64,000 nt of DNA. Origin: Xanthomonas nasturtii. GTDB lineage: Bacteria; Pseudomonadota; Gammaproteobacteria; Xanthomonadales; Xanthomonadaceae. Positions 1 through 10,000 of the stretch are shown one piece after another (position 1 is the stretch's first letter; every line of letters starts with the position of its first letter). The stretch spans positions 24,132-88,131 of the forward strand of contig NZ_LYMI01000013.1 in the NCBI RefSeq assembly GCF_001660815.1, read 5' to 3'. Made by a program: the position numbers and the translations under genes. The notes beneath the pieces are model-generated. The model made no database searches, was not told the origin of the DNA, and saw only the letters and a list, made by a program, of their open reading frames with translations.

Positions 1-2
1 TC

Positions 3-191
3 GGCAACGATCTTGGGCCGAAGTTCACGCCCATCGGATCGCTGGCGACGTTGCTGTGGCTGCATGTCCTCGCAGACAAGGGGCAGCGCATCACATGGGG
101 CCAGTACATGAAGGTCGGCCTCATCCTGACGCCGCCGGTCCTGCTGGCTGCACTCATCGCATTGTGGGCTTGGTTAACGATCATTTCCTGA
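3..191 (+). CDS. arsB: Arsenical efflux pump membrane protein ArsB, C-terminal end (partial)
   Basis: This is the last 62 codons of a gene that begins before the window; the frame is open from base 3 to the TGA at 189-191. The visible protein has a [20 protein letters not shown] stretch and then a hydrophobic C-terminal helix. That closely resembles the end of ArsB, the inner-membrane arsenite/antimonite exporter, whose family ends with a conserved [20 protein letters not shown] block. No other ars gene follows it; the next gene lies on the opposite strand. Only the final transmembrane segments can be judged. Confidence 0.8.
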   Translation, partial: GNDLGPKFTPIGSLATLLWLHVLADKGQRITWGQYMKVGLILTPPVLLAALIALWAWLTIIS

Positions 192-287
192 GCTGGTAGG
201 CATCGTGCATCTGTAAGAACAGGTGCGCTCCACGCCTGCCTGTCCGGCCGACGCGCTGCCGAGACTGCTGACACGAACGCGTAGGGC

Positions 288-1289
288 TCATCTCATCTTG
301 ACGACCACCTTGCCTTTTGCGCGCCCCTTGGCCAGATACTCCAACGCCTGCGCTGCCTGCTCGAACGGGAACACCGTGTCGATGACCGGGCGGATGCGTC
401 CGGCTTCGAGCAGTTCGCCGAGTTTGGCCAGTTGCGCGCCGTCCGGGCGAACGAACAGAAATGCGTAGGACACGTCGCGCTTTTTGGCCAGGCGTTTGAT
501 CTTGCGGCTCATCAGCCCGAACACCAGCGTCAGCAGACCGTTCAAGCGCCGGGCGCGGGCGAAGGCCGCATCCAGCGGCCCGACGAGCGAGACGATCTTG
601 CCGCCGGCCCTGAGAATGCCGACAGATTTTTCCAGTGCATCGCCCTTGGTTGTGCCCAGCACTACGTCGTAGCCGCGCAGCACGTTTTCGAATTCCTGGG
701 TCTTGTAATCGACCACATCATCAGCGCCCAGGGCGCGCACCAGTTGCACGTTGCCGGTACTGGTGGTGGTTCCTACGTGCGCGCCGATCTGCTTTGCGAG
801 CTGGATGGCGAAGGTGCCGATGCCGCCGGAGCCGGCGGGAATGAAGACCTTCTGGCCGCGCTGCAGCCCGGCGCGCTCGGTCAGCGCTTGCCAGGAGGTG
901 AGCCCGACCATGGGAATGGACGCGGCCTGGACGAAATCCAGGTTCGCCGGTTTCAGCGCGGCGGCGCTTTCGGGTACCACCGCAAATTCGGCGAGCGAGC
1001 CGGTGCCCAGATCGAACACGCTGGCAAACACGGCATCGCCTTTCTTGAAGCGGGTGACGCCGCTGCCGACCTCGGCGACGATGCCTGCCAGATCGCTGCC
1101 CAGCGTGGCAGGCAGGTCGAACTCGAGCACCGGTTTGAATATTCCGGTCATGACCATGTTGTCGATCGGGTTGACCGATGCCGCGTGCACTTCGACCAGT
1201 ATTTCGTCGGGTTTCAAGGCCGGCTGTGGCAGCTCGGAAAAACCGACTCCGGGCGATTTGCCATAACGCTGGAAGGTGAGCGCTTTCAT
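288..1289 (-). CDS. NADP-dependent quinone-oxidoreductase-like alcohol dehydrogenase (MDR superfamily)
   Basis: A 333-residue medium-chain reductase. The N-terminal GroES-like domain carries the family stretch EVHAASVNPIDN, and the middle has the Rossmann segment GSGGIGTFAIQLAKQ for NADP(H). The paired cysteine zinc ligands of true alcohol dehydrogenases are absent, which points to the zinc-free quinone oxidoreductase/enone reductase branch acting on activated double bonds or quinones. The ATG at 1287-1289 (MKALTFQRYG) was chosen because homologues start there; the frame stays open upstream but that extension looks non-coding. It is the third minus-strand gene after an old-yellow-enzyme gene and an SDR gene, with a 155-base gap before it, so it may have its own promoter. 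The substrate is unknown. Confidence 0.85.
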   Translation of the reverse strand: MKALTFQRYGKSPGVGFSELPQPALKPDEILVEVHAASVNPIDNMVMTGIFKPVLEFDLPATLGSDLAGIVAEVGSGVTRFKKGDAVFASVFDLGTGSLAEFAVVPESAAALKPANLDFVQAASIPMVGLTSWQALTERAGLQRGQKVFIPAGSGGIGTFAIQLAKQIGAHVGTTTSTGNVQLVRALGADDVVDYKTQEFENVLRGYDVVLGTTKGDALEKSVGILRAGGKIVSLVGPLDAAFARARRLNGLLTLVFGLMSRKIKRLAKKRDVSYAFLFVRPDGAQLAKLGELLEAGRIRPVIDTVFPFEQAAQALEYLAKGRAKGKVVVKMR

Positions 1290-1444
1290 GTAGTTGGAAG
1301 TCCAATCCTGTCGTTGGGTAGGCGTGGCCGGGTGCTGTACGCGTCCCGTAGCCGTCACCTGTTGCGTTCGCGCATCACGCCTCACCCACGCGCCCGCGGC
1401 AGTCGCCTTGCCGACTGCCGCGGGCAGGGCACCGGCGTGAATCG

Positions 1445-2200
1445 TCAGTTGCGTAGCTGGTAGCGCTGCGCCGCGGTCGCCTGCCGCAGATCGGACAACA
1501 AGCCCTGGCGTGCGCCATCCAGTGCATCCCAACGCTCGGCCACATGCAGCGGCGGAATGGTCACCAGCTCGCGACGATCGAAGCCGACCAGTGCAGCGTC
1601 GACCAGTTCGCCGACATCCATCAGGTCGCTGAGCGTGTTGATGTCGATCCCTGCACGCTCCCAGATCTCGGTGCGCGTACCGGCCGGCAGCACTGCCTGC
1701 ACGTACACGCCCTTGGCGCCAAGCTCCAGGTGCAGGCCCTGCGACAGGAACAGCACGAAGGCCTTGGTGGCGCCATACACGCTCATGCCGAATTCGGGAG
1801 CCAAGCCCACCACCGAGCCGAGGTTGACGATTGCGCCGCTACCGGACTGCGCAAAGCGCGGGGCGACAGCAGCGGAAAGGCGCGTCAGGGCGGTGATATT
1901 GAGCGCGACCAGGCGTTCGATCGTGTCGGCGTTCTGCTCCAGGATGCCGCCGGACTGGGCGATGCCGGCGTTGTTGATCAGCACGCCGATCTGCGCATCG
2001 GCATGCTGGGTGAGGTCGGCCTGCAGTACATCGACACTGATGCCGTGTGCGTTCTGCAGGCGCGCCGCAAGGGCATCCAGGCGTGCCTTGTCGCGGGCGA
2101 CCAGCACGAGGTTGTGGCCGCGTTGCGCGAAGCGTTCGGCGTAGACGGCACCGATCCCGGTGGATGCGCCAGTGATGAGGACAGTGGGAAGCGTGGTCAT
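1445..2200 (-). CDS. Short-chain dehydrogenase/reductase (SDR family)
   Basis: A 251-residue classical SDR. The TGASTGIG nucleotide-binding motif lies at about residues 10-17, an NNAG motif follows in the middle, and the active-site YGATK (Tyr-x-x-x-Lys) stands near residue 148. It would reduce a carbonyl or oxidise an alcohol with NAD(P)H in the cytoplasm. It follows the old-yellow-enzyme gene by 50 bases on the same strand, consistent with co-transcription from the promoter divergent to the tetR gene. The set (OYE, SDR, quinone-oxidoreductase-like) suggests detoxification or reduction of electrophilic carbonyls, but that is inferred from context only. Confidence 0.9.
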   Translation of the reverse strand: MTTLPTVLITGASTGIGAVYAERFAQRGHNLVLVARDKARLDALAARLQNAHGISVDVLQADLTQHADAQIGVLINNAGIAQSGGILEQNADTIERLVALNITALTRLSAAVAPRFAQSGSGAIVNLGSVVGLAPEFGMSVYGATKAFVLFLSQGLHLELGAKGVYVQAVLPAGTRTEIWERAGIDINTLSDLMDVGELVDAALVGFDRRELVTIPPLHVAERWDALDGARQGLLSDLRQATAAQRYQLRN

Positions 2201-2250
2201 GGTGGATTCCTGAGTTCAGAAGGTGTGGCGAATGGCGTTGGCAGGACGCA

Positions 2251-3333
2251 TTAGCCGGAGACGGTCGGGTAATCGGTGTAGCCCTCGGCACCGCCGCCGT
2301 AGAGCGTGGCCGGATTCAGCGGTGCCAGCGGCGCGCCACGTTGCAGGCGTTCGACCAGATCCGGGTTGCTGATGAAGGCGCGGCCGAACGCGAACAGGTC
2401 GGCCTTGCCCTCGCTGAGTTGGGTGGTGGCCAGCGGCTGGTCGTAACCGTTGTTGGCCAGGTAGGTGCGCGTGAACCGGCTGCGTAACGCGTCGTAGTCG
2501 AACGCGGCGAAATCGCGCGGGCCACCGGTCGCGCCTTCGACCACATGCAGATACACGATGCCCAGGGCGTCGAGTTGCTCGGCGATGTAATCGTATTGCG
2601 GCTGCGGGTCGCTGCCGGAGATGCCGCTTGCCGGCGACACCGGCGAGATGCGCACGCCGGTACGCTCGGCGCCGATTTCCTTGGCCACCGCAGCGACAAC
2701 CTCCAGCAACAGACGTGCACGATTTTCGATCGAGCCGCCGTAGGCATCGTTGCGCTGGTTGGCACCGTCCTTGATGAACTGCTCCAGCAGGTAGCCGTTG
2801 GCGGCGTGGATTTCGACGCCGTCGAAGCCGGCGGCAATCGCATTGGCGGCGGTCTGGCGGAAGTCATCGACGATGCCGGGCAATTCGTCCAGTTCCAGCG
2901 CGCGTGGCTCGGAGACATCGGCAAAGCCGTTGTTGACGAACACCTTGGCCGCTGCGCGGATTGCCGAGGGCGCAACCGGTGCGGCGCCGCCTGGCTGCAG
3001 GTCCACGTGCGAGACCCGGCCCACATGCCACAGCTGCACGAAGATGCGCCCGCCCCTGGCATGCACCGCGTTGGTGACCGCGCGCCAGCCGGCGATCTGC
3101 TCGGGCGTGTACAGGCCGGGGGTGTCCTGATAGCCCTGCGCTTGCGGCGAGATTTGCGTGGCCTCGGTGATGATCAGGCCGGCCGACGCACGCTGGGCGT
3201 AATAGATGGCGGCCAGCGCGCTGGGCACCAGGCCGGCGCCGGCCCGGTTGCGGGTCAGCGGGGCCATCACGACGCGATTGGCCAGCGTCAGCGTGCCCAG
3301 GGCATAGGGTTCGAACAGCGAAGAGCGGGTCAT
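2251..3333 (-). CDS. Old yellow enzyme-type alkene reductase (FMN-dependent)
   Basis: A 360-residue NADH:flavin oxidoreductase of the OYE family (NemA / N-ethylmaleimide reductase type). It opens with FEPYALGTLTLANRVVMAPLTRNR, carries the FMN-barrel stretch FVQLWHVGRVSH and the segment GFDGVEIHAANGYLLEQF, which holds the family's substrate-binding H-x-x-N. It ends with the FAFGRAFISNPDLV phosphate-binding loop. It reduces activated C=C bonds of enones, maleimides or nitro compounds. It lies divergent from a TetR-family gene with a perfect inverted repeat between them, so it is likely the first gene of a repressed, electrophile-inducible operon. Confidence 0.92.
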   Translation of the reverse strand: MTRSSLFEPYALGTLTLANRVVMAPLTRNRAGAGLVPSALAAIYYAQRASAGLIITEATQISPQAQGYQDTPGLYTPEQIAGWRAVTNAVHARGGRIFVQLWHVGRVSHVDLQPGGAAPVAPSAIRAAAKVFVNNGFADVSEPRALELDELPGIVDDFRQTAANAIAAGFDGVEIHAANGYLLEQFIKDGANQRNDAYGGSIENRARLLLEVVAAVAKEIGAERTGVRISPVSPASGISGSDPQPQYDYIAEQLDALGIVYLHVVEGATGGPRDFAAFDYDALRSRFTRTYLANNGYDQPLATTQLSEGKADLFAFGRAFISNPDLVERLQRGAPLAPLNPATLYGGGAEGYTDYPTVSG

Positions 3334-3380
3334 TGGCGGTGCTCAGACGGAAGGGTTGGCAAAGATTACGACCAAAATCT

Positions 3381-3396
3381 AACATGTCAACATGTT
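3381..3396. promoter_or_regulatory. Inverted-repeat operator between OYE and tetR genes
   Basis: AACATGT-CA-ACATGTT is a perfect 7+7 inverted repeat with a 2-base spacer, placed between the divergent OYE start (3333) and tetR start (3464). Its size and location fit a TetR-family operator controlling both genes. The regulator-site link is an inference. Confidence 0.6.
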
Positions 3397-3463
3397 GATT
3401 ACGGTCGACATCAATGTATCTTTCAGGCTCCCCAGTCCCGCATCCCCACGGAGTGACCCCACG

Positions 3464-4039
3464 ATGAAAGTGACCAAGGCCCAGGCCCAGGCCAACCGGG
3501 CGCATGTCGTCGAAACGGCATCGGTGCTGTTTCGCGAGCGCGGATACGACGGCATCGGCATTGCCGATCTGATGGCCGCCGCAGGCTTCACCCATGGCGG
3601 GTTCTACAAGCAGTTCCGCTCCAAGGCGGATCTGATGGCCGAGTCGGCAGCCTGTGGCCTGGCCAACATCGCTGCGCAGAGCGCGCACGTGGACAAGGCG
3701 GATTTCGTCAATTTCTATCTGTCCCGCGGACACCGCGACAGCCCTGCCACCGGTTGCACGATGGCCGCGCTCGGCGCCGATGCCGCGCGTCAGCCGGAAG
3801 AAGTGCGCGAGGCGTTTGCGGTGGGGGTGGAGAACGTGTTGACTGCGCTCGACCGTAGCGGCGCAGCGCCCGGCACCGCCGAGGCCGCGCATGAGCGCGC
3901 CAGCAACCTGGACATCATGGCGCACGCCATCGGCGCGATCGTGTTGTCGCGGTCGTGCCCGAACGATTCGCCGCTGGCCGACGAAATCATCGCGGTGTGT
4001 CGTGAGCAGATCCTGTCGTCGTTGCAGCCATCCAATTGA
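3464..4039 (+). CDS. TetR/AcrR family transcriptional regulator
   Basis: A 191-residue repressor with the N-terminal helix-turn-helix SVLFRERGYDGIGIADLMAA followed by AGFTHGGFYKQFRSKADL, the classic TetR recognition region (about residues 15-58). The C-terminal ligand domain resembles the group controlling NemA-like reductases. The ATG at 3464 was chosen because a GGAG sits upstream with suitable spacing and the protein begins MKVTKAQAQ; an upstream ATG at 3392 falls inside the putative operator and is unlikely. It is divergent from the OYE-SDR-oxidoreductase genes and convergent with the MFS gene behind it. The expected role is repression relieved by electrophilic compounds. Confidence 0.88.
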   Translation: MKVTKAQAQANRAHVVETASVLFRERGYDGIGIADLMAAAGFTHGGFYKQFRSKADLMAESAACGLANIAAQSAHVDKADFVNFYLSRGHRDSPATGCTMAALGADAARQPEEVREAFAVGVENVLTALDRSGAAPGTAEAAHERASNLDIMAHAIGAIVLSRSCPNDSPLADEIIAVCREQILSSLQPSN

Positions 4040-4154
4040 CCGATGCACGAGGGACGAGTCACGCAAGGCGACGGTTTGCGCCGCGCAACGGCGACGCGCT
4101 ACATCACGATACCTGCTGAGGTGCTGCCGTGCTTATCGCTGATCGCAACACGCT

Positions 4155-5582
4155 CTAAGCCCGATGCCCGCTCATTTCCTGCCCGGCATCCTTGTCGAAG
4201 CGCACATGCCACCAGGTGGCGCTGAGCGAGATCAGGCTGACCACGCAGAACGCCAGCGAAAAATCGCGTTGCGCCGGTTGGGTGTGGTCGCCGGCCAGCA
4301 TGGCCAGTTTGAGGATCATCGCGCCGGCACACACGCCCACCGAGAGCATCAGCTGCTGCAGGGTGGTGTACAGGCTGCTGGCGCGGCTCATGCGCGCGCG
4401 GGGCACGTTTTCGTAGGCAATGGTGTTGTAGGCGGCGAACTGGAACGACATGAAGGCGCCGCAGCACAACAGCAGCCCGAACATCAGCGCCAGGGGCCAA
4501 TCGGGACGGAACAGCGCGCACACCATATAGCCCAGGCTGGCCAGCACGCCATTGCCGATCAGGCTGTTGCGGTAGCCGAAACGGCGCAGCAGCTGCGGGG
4601 TGATGCTGCGCATCAGCAGCGCGCCCAGTGCGGTGGCCAGGATCAGACGCCCACTGTGCGCAGCGCTCATGCCGAAGCCGATCTGGAACAGCAACGGCAG
4701 CAGAAATGGCTGCGCGCCCTGGGTGATGCGCATCAGCGCGCCGCCAATCACCGACAGCCGGAACGAATCGATGCGCAGCAAGCTCAGGTCCAGCAACGCG
4801 GCCGGGTGGTAGCGCGCATGCCACAGATAGCCCAGTGCAGCGGCCGCGCCGGTGGCCAACAACCAACTGGCCATGCCGATGCCACTTTCCTGGCTGACCA
4901 TTTCCAGGCCGAACAACAGGCAGCCCAGCGCCACGCCGCACAGCACGAAGCCGCGCAGGTCGAAACGTGTTGGCGCAGCCTCGGCGGGAATGTCGGGGAT
5001 GAACCGGCGCACCAACAGGAAGCCGGCGATGCCGATCGGCACGTTGATGTAGAAGATCCAGCGCCAGTCCAGATACGAGACGAAAAAGCCGCCCAGTGGT
5101 GGGCCGAGCATCGGGCCGATGAAGGCGGGCACCAGCGTCCAGGCCATCGCAGAGACCAGATGGCGGCGCTCCACCGTGCGCAGCAGGATCAGCCGGCCCA
5201 GCGGGGCCATCATCGCGCCGCCAGCGCCTTGCAGCACGCGTGCGGCCACCATGGTGGGCAGGCTGTCGGCCAGCGAACACAGGATCGAGCCGGCGACGAA
5301 CACCCAGATCGAGGCGCCGAACACACGGCGCAGGCCGAAGCGGTCGGCAATCGCGCCGCTGGCCGGGATCAGCACCGCCAGCGCCAGCAGGTAGCTGGTC
5401 ATGGCAATGCTCATGGCCGGCGCGGCCACGCCGAAGTCGCGCGCCAGTGTAGGCAGCGCGGTCGCCAGCACGGTGGCATCCATCTGCTCCATGAAAATGG
5501 CGCAGGCCAGGATCAGCGAAATAATGCGGTAGTCGGGATAACGCGGCGGGGTAACGCCGGCGTCGGACACGCTGGAAGGCAT
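4155..5582 (-). CDS. DHA2-type MFS drug efflux transporter
   Basis: A 475-residue inner-membrane protein with about 14 predicted helices. Visible DHA2 hallmarks are MEQMDATVLATALPTLARDFG in helix 1, the GAIADRFGLRRVFG motif A, RVLQGAGGAMMAPLGRLIL motif B and the motif C-like VPAFIGPMLGPPLGG. Such proteins export drugs or toxic compounds by proton antiport. ATG 5580-5582 was chosen: a GAGAG lies just upstream and the upstream part of the frame has no membrane character. It has no membrane-fusion partner next to it, so it probably works alone. It converges with the tetR gene, and no regulatory link is visible. Confidence 0.88.
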   Translation of the reverse strand: MPSSVSDAGVTPPRYPDYRIISLILACAIFMEQMDATVLATALPTLARDFGVAAPAMSIAMTSYLLALAVLIPASGAIADRFGLRRVFGASIWVFVAGSILCSLADSLPTMVAARVLQGAGGAMMAPLGRLILLRTVERRHLVSAMAWTLVPAFIGPMLGPPLGGFFVSYLDWRWIFYINVPIGIAGFLLVRRFIPDIPAEAAPTRFDLRGFVLCGVALGCLLFGLEMVSQESGIGMASWLLATGAAAALGYLWHARYHPAALLDLSLLRIDSFRLSVIGGALMRITQGAQPFLLPLLFQIGFGMSAAHSGRLILATALGALLMRSITPQLLRRFGYRNSLIGNGVLASLGYMVCALFRPDWPLALMFGLLLCCGAFMSFQFAAYNTIAYENVPRARMSRASSLYTTLQQLMLSVGVCAGAMILKLAMLAGDHTQPAQRDFSLAFCVVSLISLSATWWHVRFDKDAGQEMSGHRA

Positions 5583-5879
5583 CGGACTCTCGGTTGCGGG
5601 GCTGCATCGACGGCGCCAGTGGGGCGTCCGGATCGGCCCGCGTCGCACGATGATGTGCGGCGCAACATGGATAATTGTCCGCTGCTACGGGGCGGGGTTC
5701 AAGCGCACCTGAGTAACAGTGCGTGCTTGTCGATGCAGACGCGGTGGTTTTGATATTGGGCGGTGGCGTTGATGCAGCGGTTGGCGGCTAAGGCGGCTGG
5801 TGGTGACGTAGAAGCGCGCGATGGCGATATAGGACGCGCGAAGTGGTGGTTAGTCGGCTGGTCGTCCCAGAGCTGCCCG

Positions 5880-5970
5880 TACCCTCATCCGGCGCTGCGC
5901 GCCACCTTCTCCCGATGGGAGAAGGATCCAGAGCCCCTCTCCCGGCGGGAGAGGGGTTGGGGTGAGGGTA
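5880..5970. repeat. 91-bp compound palindromic repeat (MITE/REP-like)
   Basis: The element has terminal inverted repeats TACCCTCA (5880-5887) and TGAGGGTA (5963-5970). Inside are two perfect hairpins: CCTTCTCCC-GAT-GGGAGAAGG (5905-5925) and a 10-bp stem CCCCTCTCCC-GGC-GGGAGAGGGG (5934-5956). Related copies occur at 35068-35112 and, decayed, near 61220-61258. The family is intergenic and non-coding. The rest of this roughly 450-base gap (5583-6033) shows no gene. Confidence 0.75.
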
Positions 5971-6033
5971 CGGCGGAAGAAAGCCAACCCTGACATCGCG
6001 CAGGGGCGGTTGTCTTAGCTACCCGAATCAGCG

Positions 6034-7020
6034 CTATGCCGCCGGGCTGTCCCAGGCGTCCTTGATTTGCAGGATCTGCGGCAATGCCTCGCGGAAATGG
6101 TGCACCAGCCGCGGTTCCAGTTGCTTGCCTGCCATGCTCTCCAACTTGCGCATGGCGTCTTCCACCGTCCATGGCGCCTTGTAGGCGCGCCGCCCGCACA
6201 GTGCGTCGAACACGTCGGCCACCGCCACGATGCGTGCGGATTCGGGAATGGCATCGCCCGCCAATCCCTTGGGATACCCGCTGCCGTCCCAGCATTCGTG
6301 ATGATGCAGCGCGATTTCCGCGGCCAGCTGAAACACCGGGCCGCGGCCGTGGCGCAGCAGGTCGTGGCCCGCCTGCGGATGCTGGCGCACCACCGAGCGT
6401 TCGTGTTCGTCCAGTGAATCGGGCTTGTGCAGGATGCTGCCGGGTACCGCGATCTTGCCGGCGTCGTGCAGCGGGGCGGCGTCCTGCAGGGTCTGCGCCT
6501 GCTGCGGCGACCAGCCCACCGTCTCGGCCAGGACCCGCGCATACACCGCCATCCGCCAGATATGCGCGCCGGTGTCGGCGTCCTGGCCCTGGCCGGCGGT
6601 GCCGAGTAGATGGATCGCGTCGCGGTACTGCTGGGCCAGCCGCGCATTTTCGGCCAGCTTCAACTGCGTGGCGATGCGTGCCTTGAGCAGCGCAGGCGAG
6701 TAGGGCTTGCTGACGTAATCGGCCGCGCCCGCTTCCAGCCCGAGACGTTCGTCGTGCTCGCTGTTGCGCGAGGTCACGAACAGGATCGGGATGGCGTTGC
6801 TGGACGGCAGCTGCTTGAGCGTGCGCGCCACCGCATAGCCGTCCATGTCCGGCAATTCGACATCCAGCAGGATCAGCTTGGGCGTGTGGCGGGTCACCGC
6901 ATCCAGGGCTTCACCGCCGGATTTGGCGAACACCAGCGCGAAGTCGTCGCGCAGCAGCTGGCGCAGCGTCGCCAGGTTGCTGGATTCGTCGTCGACACAC
7001 AGCAGGGGACGGGACGGCAT
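6034..7020 (-). CDS. pcrR: REC-HD-GYP response regulator, c-di-GMP phosphodiesterase (PcrR-like)
   Basis: A 328-residue regulator. The receiver domain is at residues 5-120 with phospho-acceptor Asp53 (LILLDVELPD) and the conserved Lys in VSKPYS. The HD-GYP domain follows (about 140-320) with HD at 185-186 (LHDAGKIAV), the HHH-ECWDGSGYP block and GYP at 248-250. HD-GYP proteins hydrolyse cyclic di-GMP. The gene starts 34 bases after the stop of a CHASE-domain hybrid kinase on the same strand, so the two form a phosphorelay operon. The published PcrK-PcrR pair of X. campestris (cytokinin-sensing kinase and c-di-GMP-degrading regulator) fits this description; the symbol is an assignment by architecture, not by alignment. 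Confidence 0.88.
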   Translation of the reverse strand: MPSRPLLCVDDESSNLATLRQLLRDDFALVFAKSGGEALDAVTRHTPKLILLDVELPDMDGYAVARTLKQLPSSNAIPILFVTSRNSEHDERLGLEAGAADYVSKPYSPALLKARIATQLKLAENARLAQQYRDAIHLLGTAGQGQDADTGAHIWRMAVYARVLAETVGWSPQQAQTLQDAAPLHDAGKIAVPGSILHKPDSLDEHERSVVRQHPQAGHDLLRHGRGPVFQLAAEIALHHHECWDGSGYPKGLAGDAIPESARIVAVADVFDALCGRRAYKAPWTVEDAMRKLESMAGKQLEPRLVHHFREALPQILQIKDAWDSPAA

Positions 7021-7054
7021 GGTCGATCCTTGCCAAGCGGCTCGGTGAGCGCGG

Positions 7055-10000
7055 TCAGTGCAGGTGGGTGGTCTGCCACTCGCGCAACGTGGTTTCGGCG
7101 CGACGGAAGTCGAAATCTTCGACCGCGCGCTGCAGTGCTTCCTGCAACGTGCGCGGTAAACGTGGCGCGCAGATCAGCAGCGCGTGGTCGATCTGGTCTG
7201 CATCGTCGCTGGCAAAGGCCGATGTCAGGATCTGCACGCTGTCTGCATCCAGTGCCACGCCATCGTCATCGGCAACACTCTCGCTGTCGCTGTCTTGCAG
7301 GAACGCGCGGATCGCTTCGGCGGTGCGCTGCATGATGTCCTTCAACACGATCAGCGAGGCGGTGATGTCGTGCCCTTCGTCGATACGCATTTCCAGATCG
7401 CCGGCAGCACCGGCCAGCGCCGGCAGCGCGAGCGAGCCGGCCGCGCCACGCAGTTTGTGCGCCATTGCGCCGATGGCCGGCAGTTCGTTGCGGCGCAGAT
7501 GTTCCGCAGCCACTTCCGCAGGGTCGGGGTTGTCGCGCAGCAGCTTGATCAGATAACGCGCATATGGCTCGCGTTCGCGCCACAGGCTGCGCGCGCGCGC
7601 AGCGTCCAGCAGTTCGGGGTCGCTGTGCTCCCACTCGGGGCCGGCGTGCGCCTCTGTTTCATGCGGCAGCGATGGGATCCGCCGTATGCCCGGCTGCAGA
7701 AAGTGACGAATGGCAGTGACCAATTCTTCGACGTTGAACGGCTTGGCGATAAAGCCATTCATGCCGGCTTCCAGCGCCTTTTCCTGTTGCGGGCGGAACG
7801 CGCCGGCAGTCAGCGCGATCACCGGCAAGCTGGCCAGGGCCGGGATCTGGCGCAGCCGGCGGGTCGCCTCGTAACCGTCCACCACCGGCATCTGCACATC
7901 CATCAACACCAGATGAAACAGGGTGGGCGCGCGCCTGAGCGTGCTCACCGCCTGTTCGCCATCGTGGGCGACGGTGACCGTGGCACCTTCGCCTTCGAGA
8001 ATGCGCTGCGCCACTTCGCAATTGATTTCGCTGTCGTCCACCAGCAACAGGTGCGCGCCTTCCAGGCGGCGCGCAACGAACGTGGGCGTGGCCGGGCGGG
8101 CGCCGGGGCGCTGGTCCACCAGTTGTTCGACCAACCGGTGCAGCGCCGCGCCGGTCACCGGCTTGGTCATCACCGCATCCAGGTCCTGTTGCTCGGGGTG
8201 CTGTTCCAGCAGGCGGCGCTCGTAGGCGGTGACCATCACGATCACCGGATGCGGGCCCGGCACGGCGCGCGCACGAATCTCGCGCGCAATGGCCACCCCG
8301 TCGATATCGGGCATGCGCCAGTCGAGCAGGAAAACATCGTAGGGCTCGCTGGCCTGCTCTATCGCCTGCAGTGCGGCCTGCCCGCTGGCCACCGCATCCA
8401 CGCGCCAGCCAAGTTCGGTGGCGATGCGCACCAGATTGTTGAGCGCCGCATCGTGGTCGTCGGCAATCAATACGCGCGGCATCGCTTCCGGCGGCAATGC
8501 CGGCAAATCGCGCTGGGTTTGCGGCGGTGCGGATTTTTCCAGCGTGATCACGAAATAGAATTCGCTGCCGCGGCCGGGCACGCTTTCCACTTCCAGCTCG
8601 CCGCCCATCAATTCGATCAGGCGCCGGCTGATGGTCAGCCCCAGGCCGCTGCCGCCATAACGCCGGCTGGTGGAGGTATCGGCCTGCAGGAACGGCGAAA
8701 AGATCAGGCTCTGCTTTTCCTTGGAAATGCCAATGCCGGTATCGCGCACCGAAAACAGCAGCTTGAGCTTGTTGGGGTCGCCGCTGGGGAAGCGCCGTAC
8801 CGACAGCACCACTTCGCCCTGTTCGGTGAACTTGATCGCGTTGCCGACCAGATTGACCAGCACCTGATTGATGCGCAGCGCATCGCCGAGCAGCCAACGG
8901 CTGTCGCGCGGCAACGGCTCGACGATCATTTCCACCGGCTTGGCGCTGAGCGAGGAACGCATCAGGTCGGCGATGTTGTCGAACAGCTGGTTGAGATCGA
9001 ACGGGGCGCGTTCCAGATCGATGCGCCCGGCTTCGATCTTGGAGAAGTCCAGGATGTCGTTGATGATTTCCAGCAGCGTGCGGGCGGAGCGATCGATCTT
9101 GGTGACCATGTCCTGCGCGGCGCCGGGCAGCTCGCTGCGCTGCAGCAGGTACAGCATGCCCAGGATGGCATTCATGGGCGTGCGGATTTCGTGGCTCATG
9201 TTGGCCAGGAAATCGGACTTGGACTGGTTGGCGCTCTTGGCCGCATCCATTGCCAGACGCAGCTGTTTTTCGTGCAGTTTTTGCTCGGTGAGATCCACCG
9301 CCACGCCCAGGTAGCCGATCACCTGGTCGTGGTCGTCGCGCAGGGTGCTCAAGGTCAGCAGCACCGGCAGCCGCCGCCCGTCGTGGCTGACGTAGGTCCA
9401 CTCGCTGGTGTCGCTGCGGCCCAGGCTGGTGAGCGCAGCCACCGCTTCCAGCGTGGGCGCCACCGGCGTGCCGGTCTGGTCGGCGAGCATGTGCGCACGC
9501 TCCTGCAGTTCTTCCGGCTCGATGAACTGGCTGGCCTTGCGCCGGCCGATCACCTCTGCCGCGTTGTAGCCCAGCAGTTTTTCCGCCGCCGGATTGAACA
9601 GCGTGACGAAGCCGCTGGAGTCGGTGGCGATGATGGCATAACCGGCGTGCGCCAGGATCGCGCGTTGCAGCACCGAAAACTTCACCAGCTCGCTGGTGCG
9701 CTCGGCCACCTGATGTTCGAGCGAGGCGTTTAGATCGATGATGCGTTGGTGCGAGCGCACGCGATCGGAGATGTCGCGGAAGAAATGCGAATGCCCGCTG
9801 AGCGTGCCTTCGCTTTCGATGATCGGCGCCTTGCTGGCCAGCACATGCACCTGATGCCCGTCGCGATGGCGCATGCTCTGCGCCGCTGATGCATTGCCCG
9901 GATGCGCAGCGTCGACAGGGTCGATGTCCGGCATTGCATACGGCTGCGGCGACAGCAGCATGGTCAGGTCCTGACCGATGGCCTCTTCGGCGCTGTAGCC

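Noticed and set aside
7184..9733. 849-codon plus-strand open frame opposite the PcrK-like kinase
   Set aside because: It is an antisense shadow; the minus strand carries unmistakable kinase and receiver motifs over the same bases.
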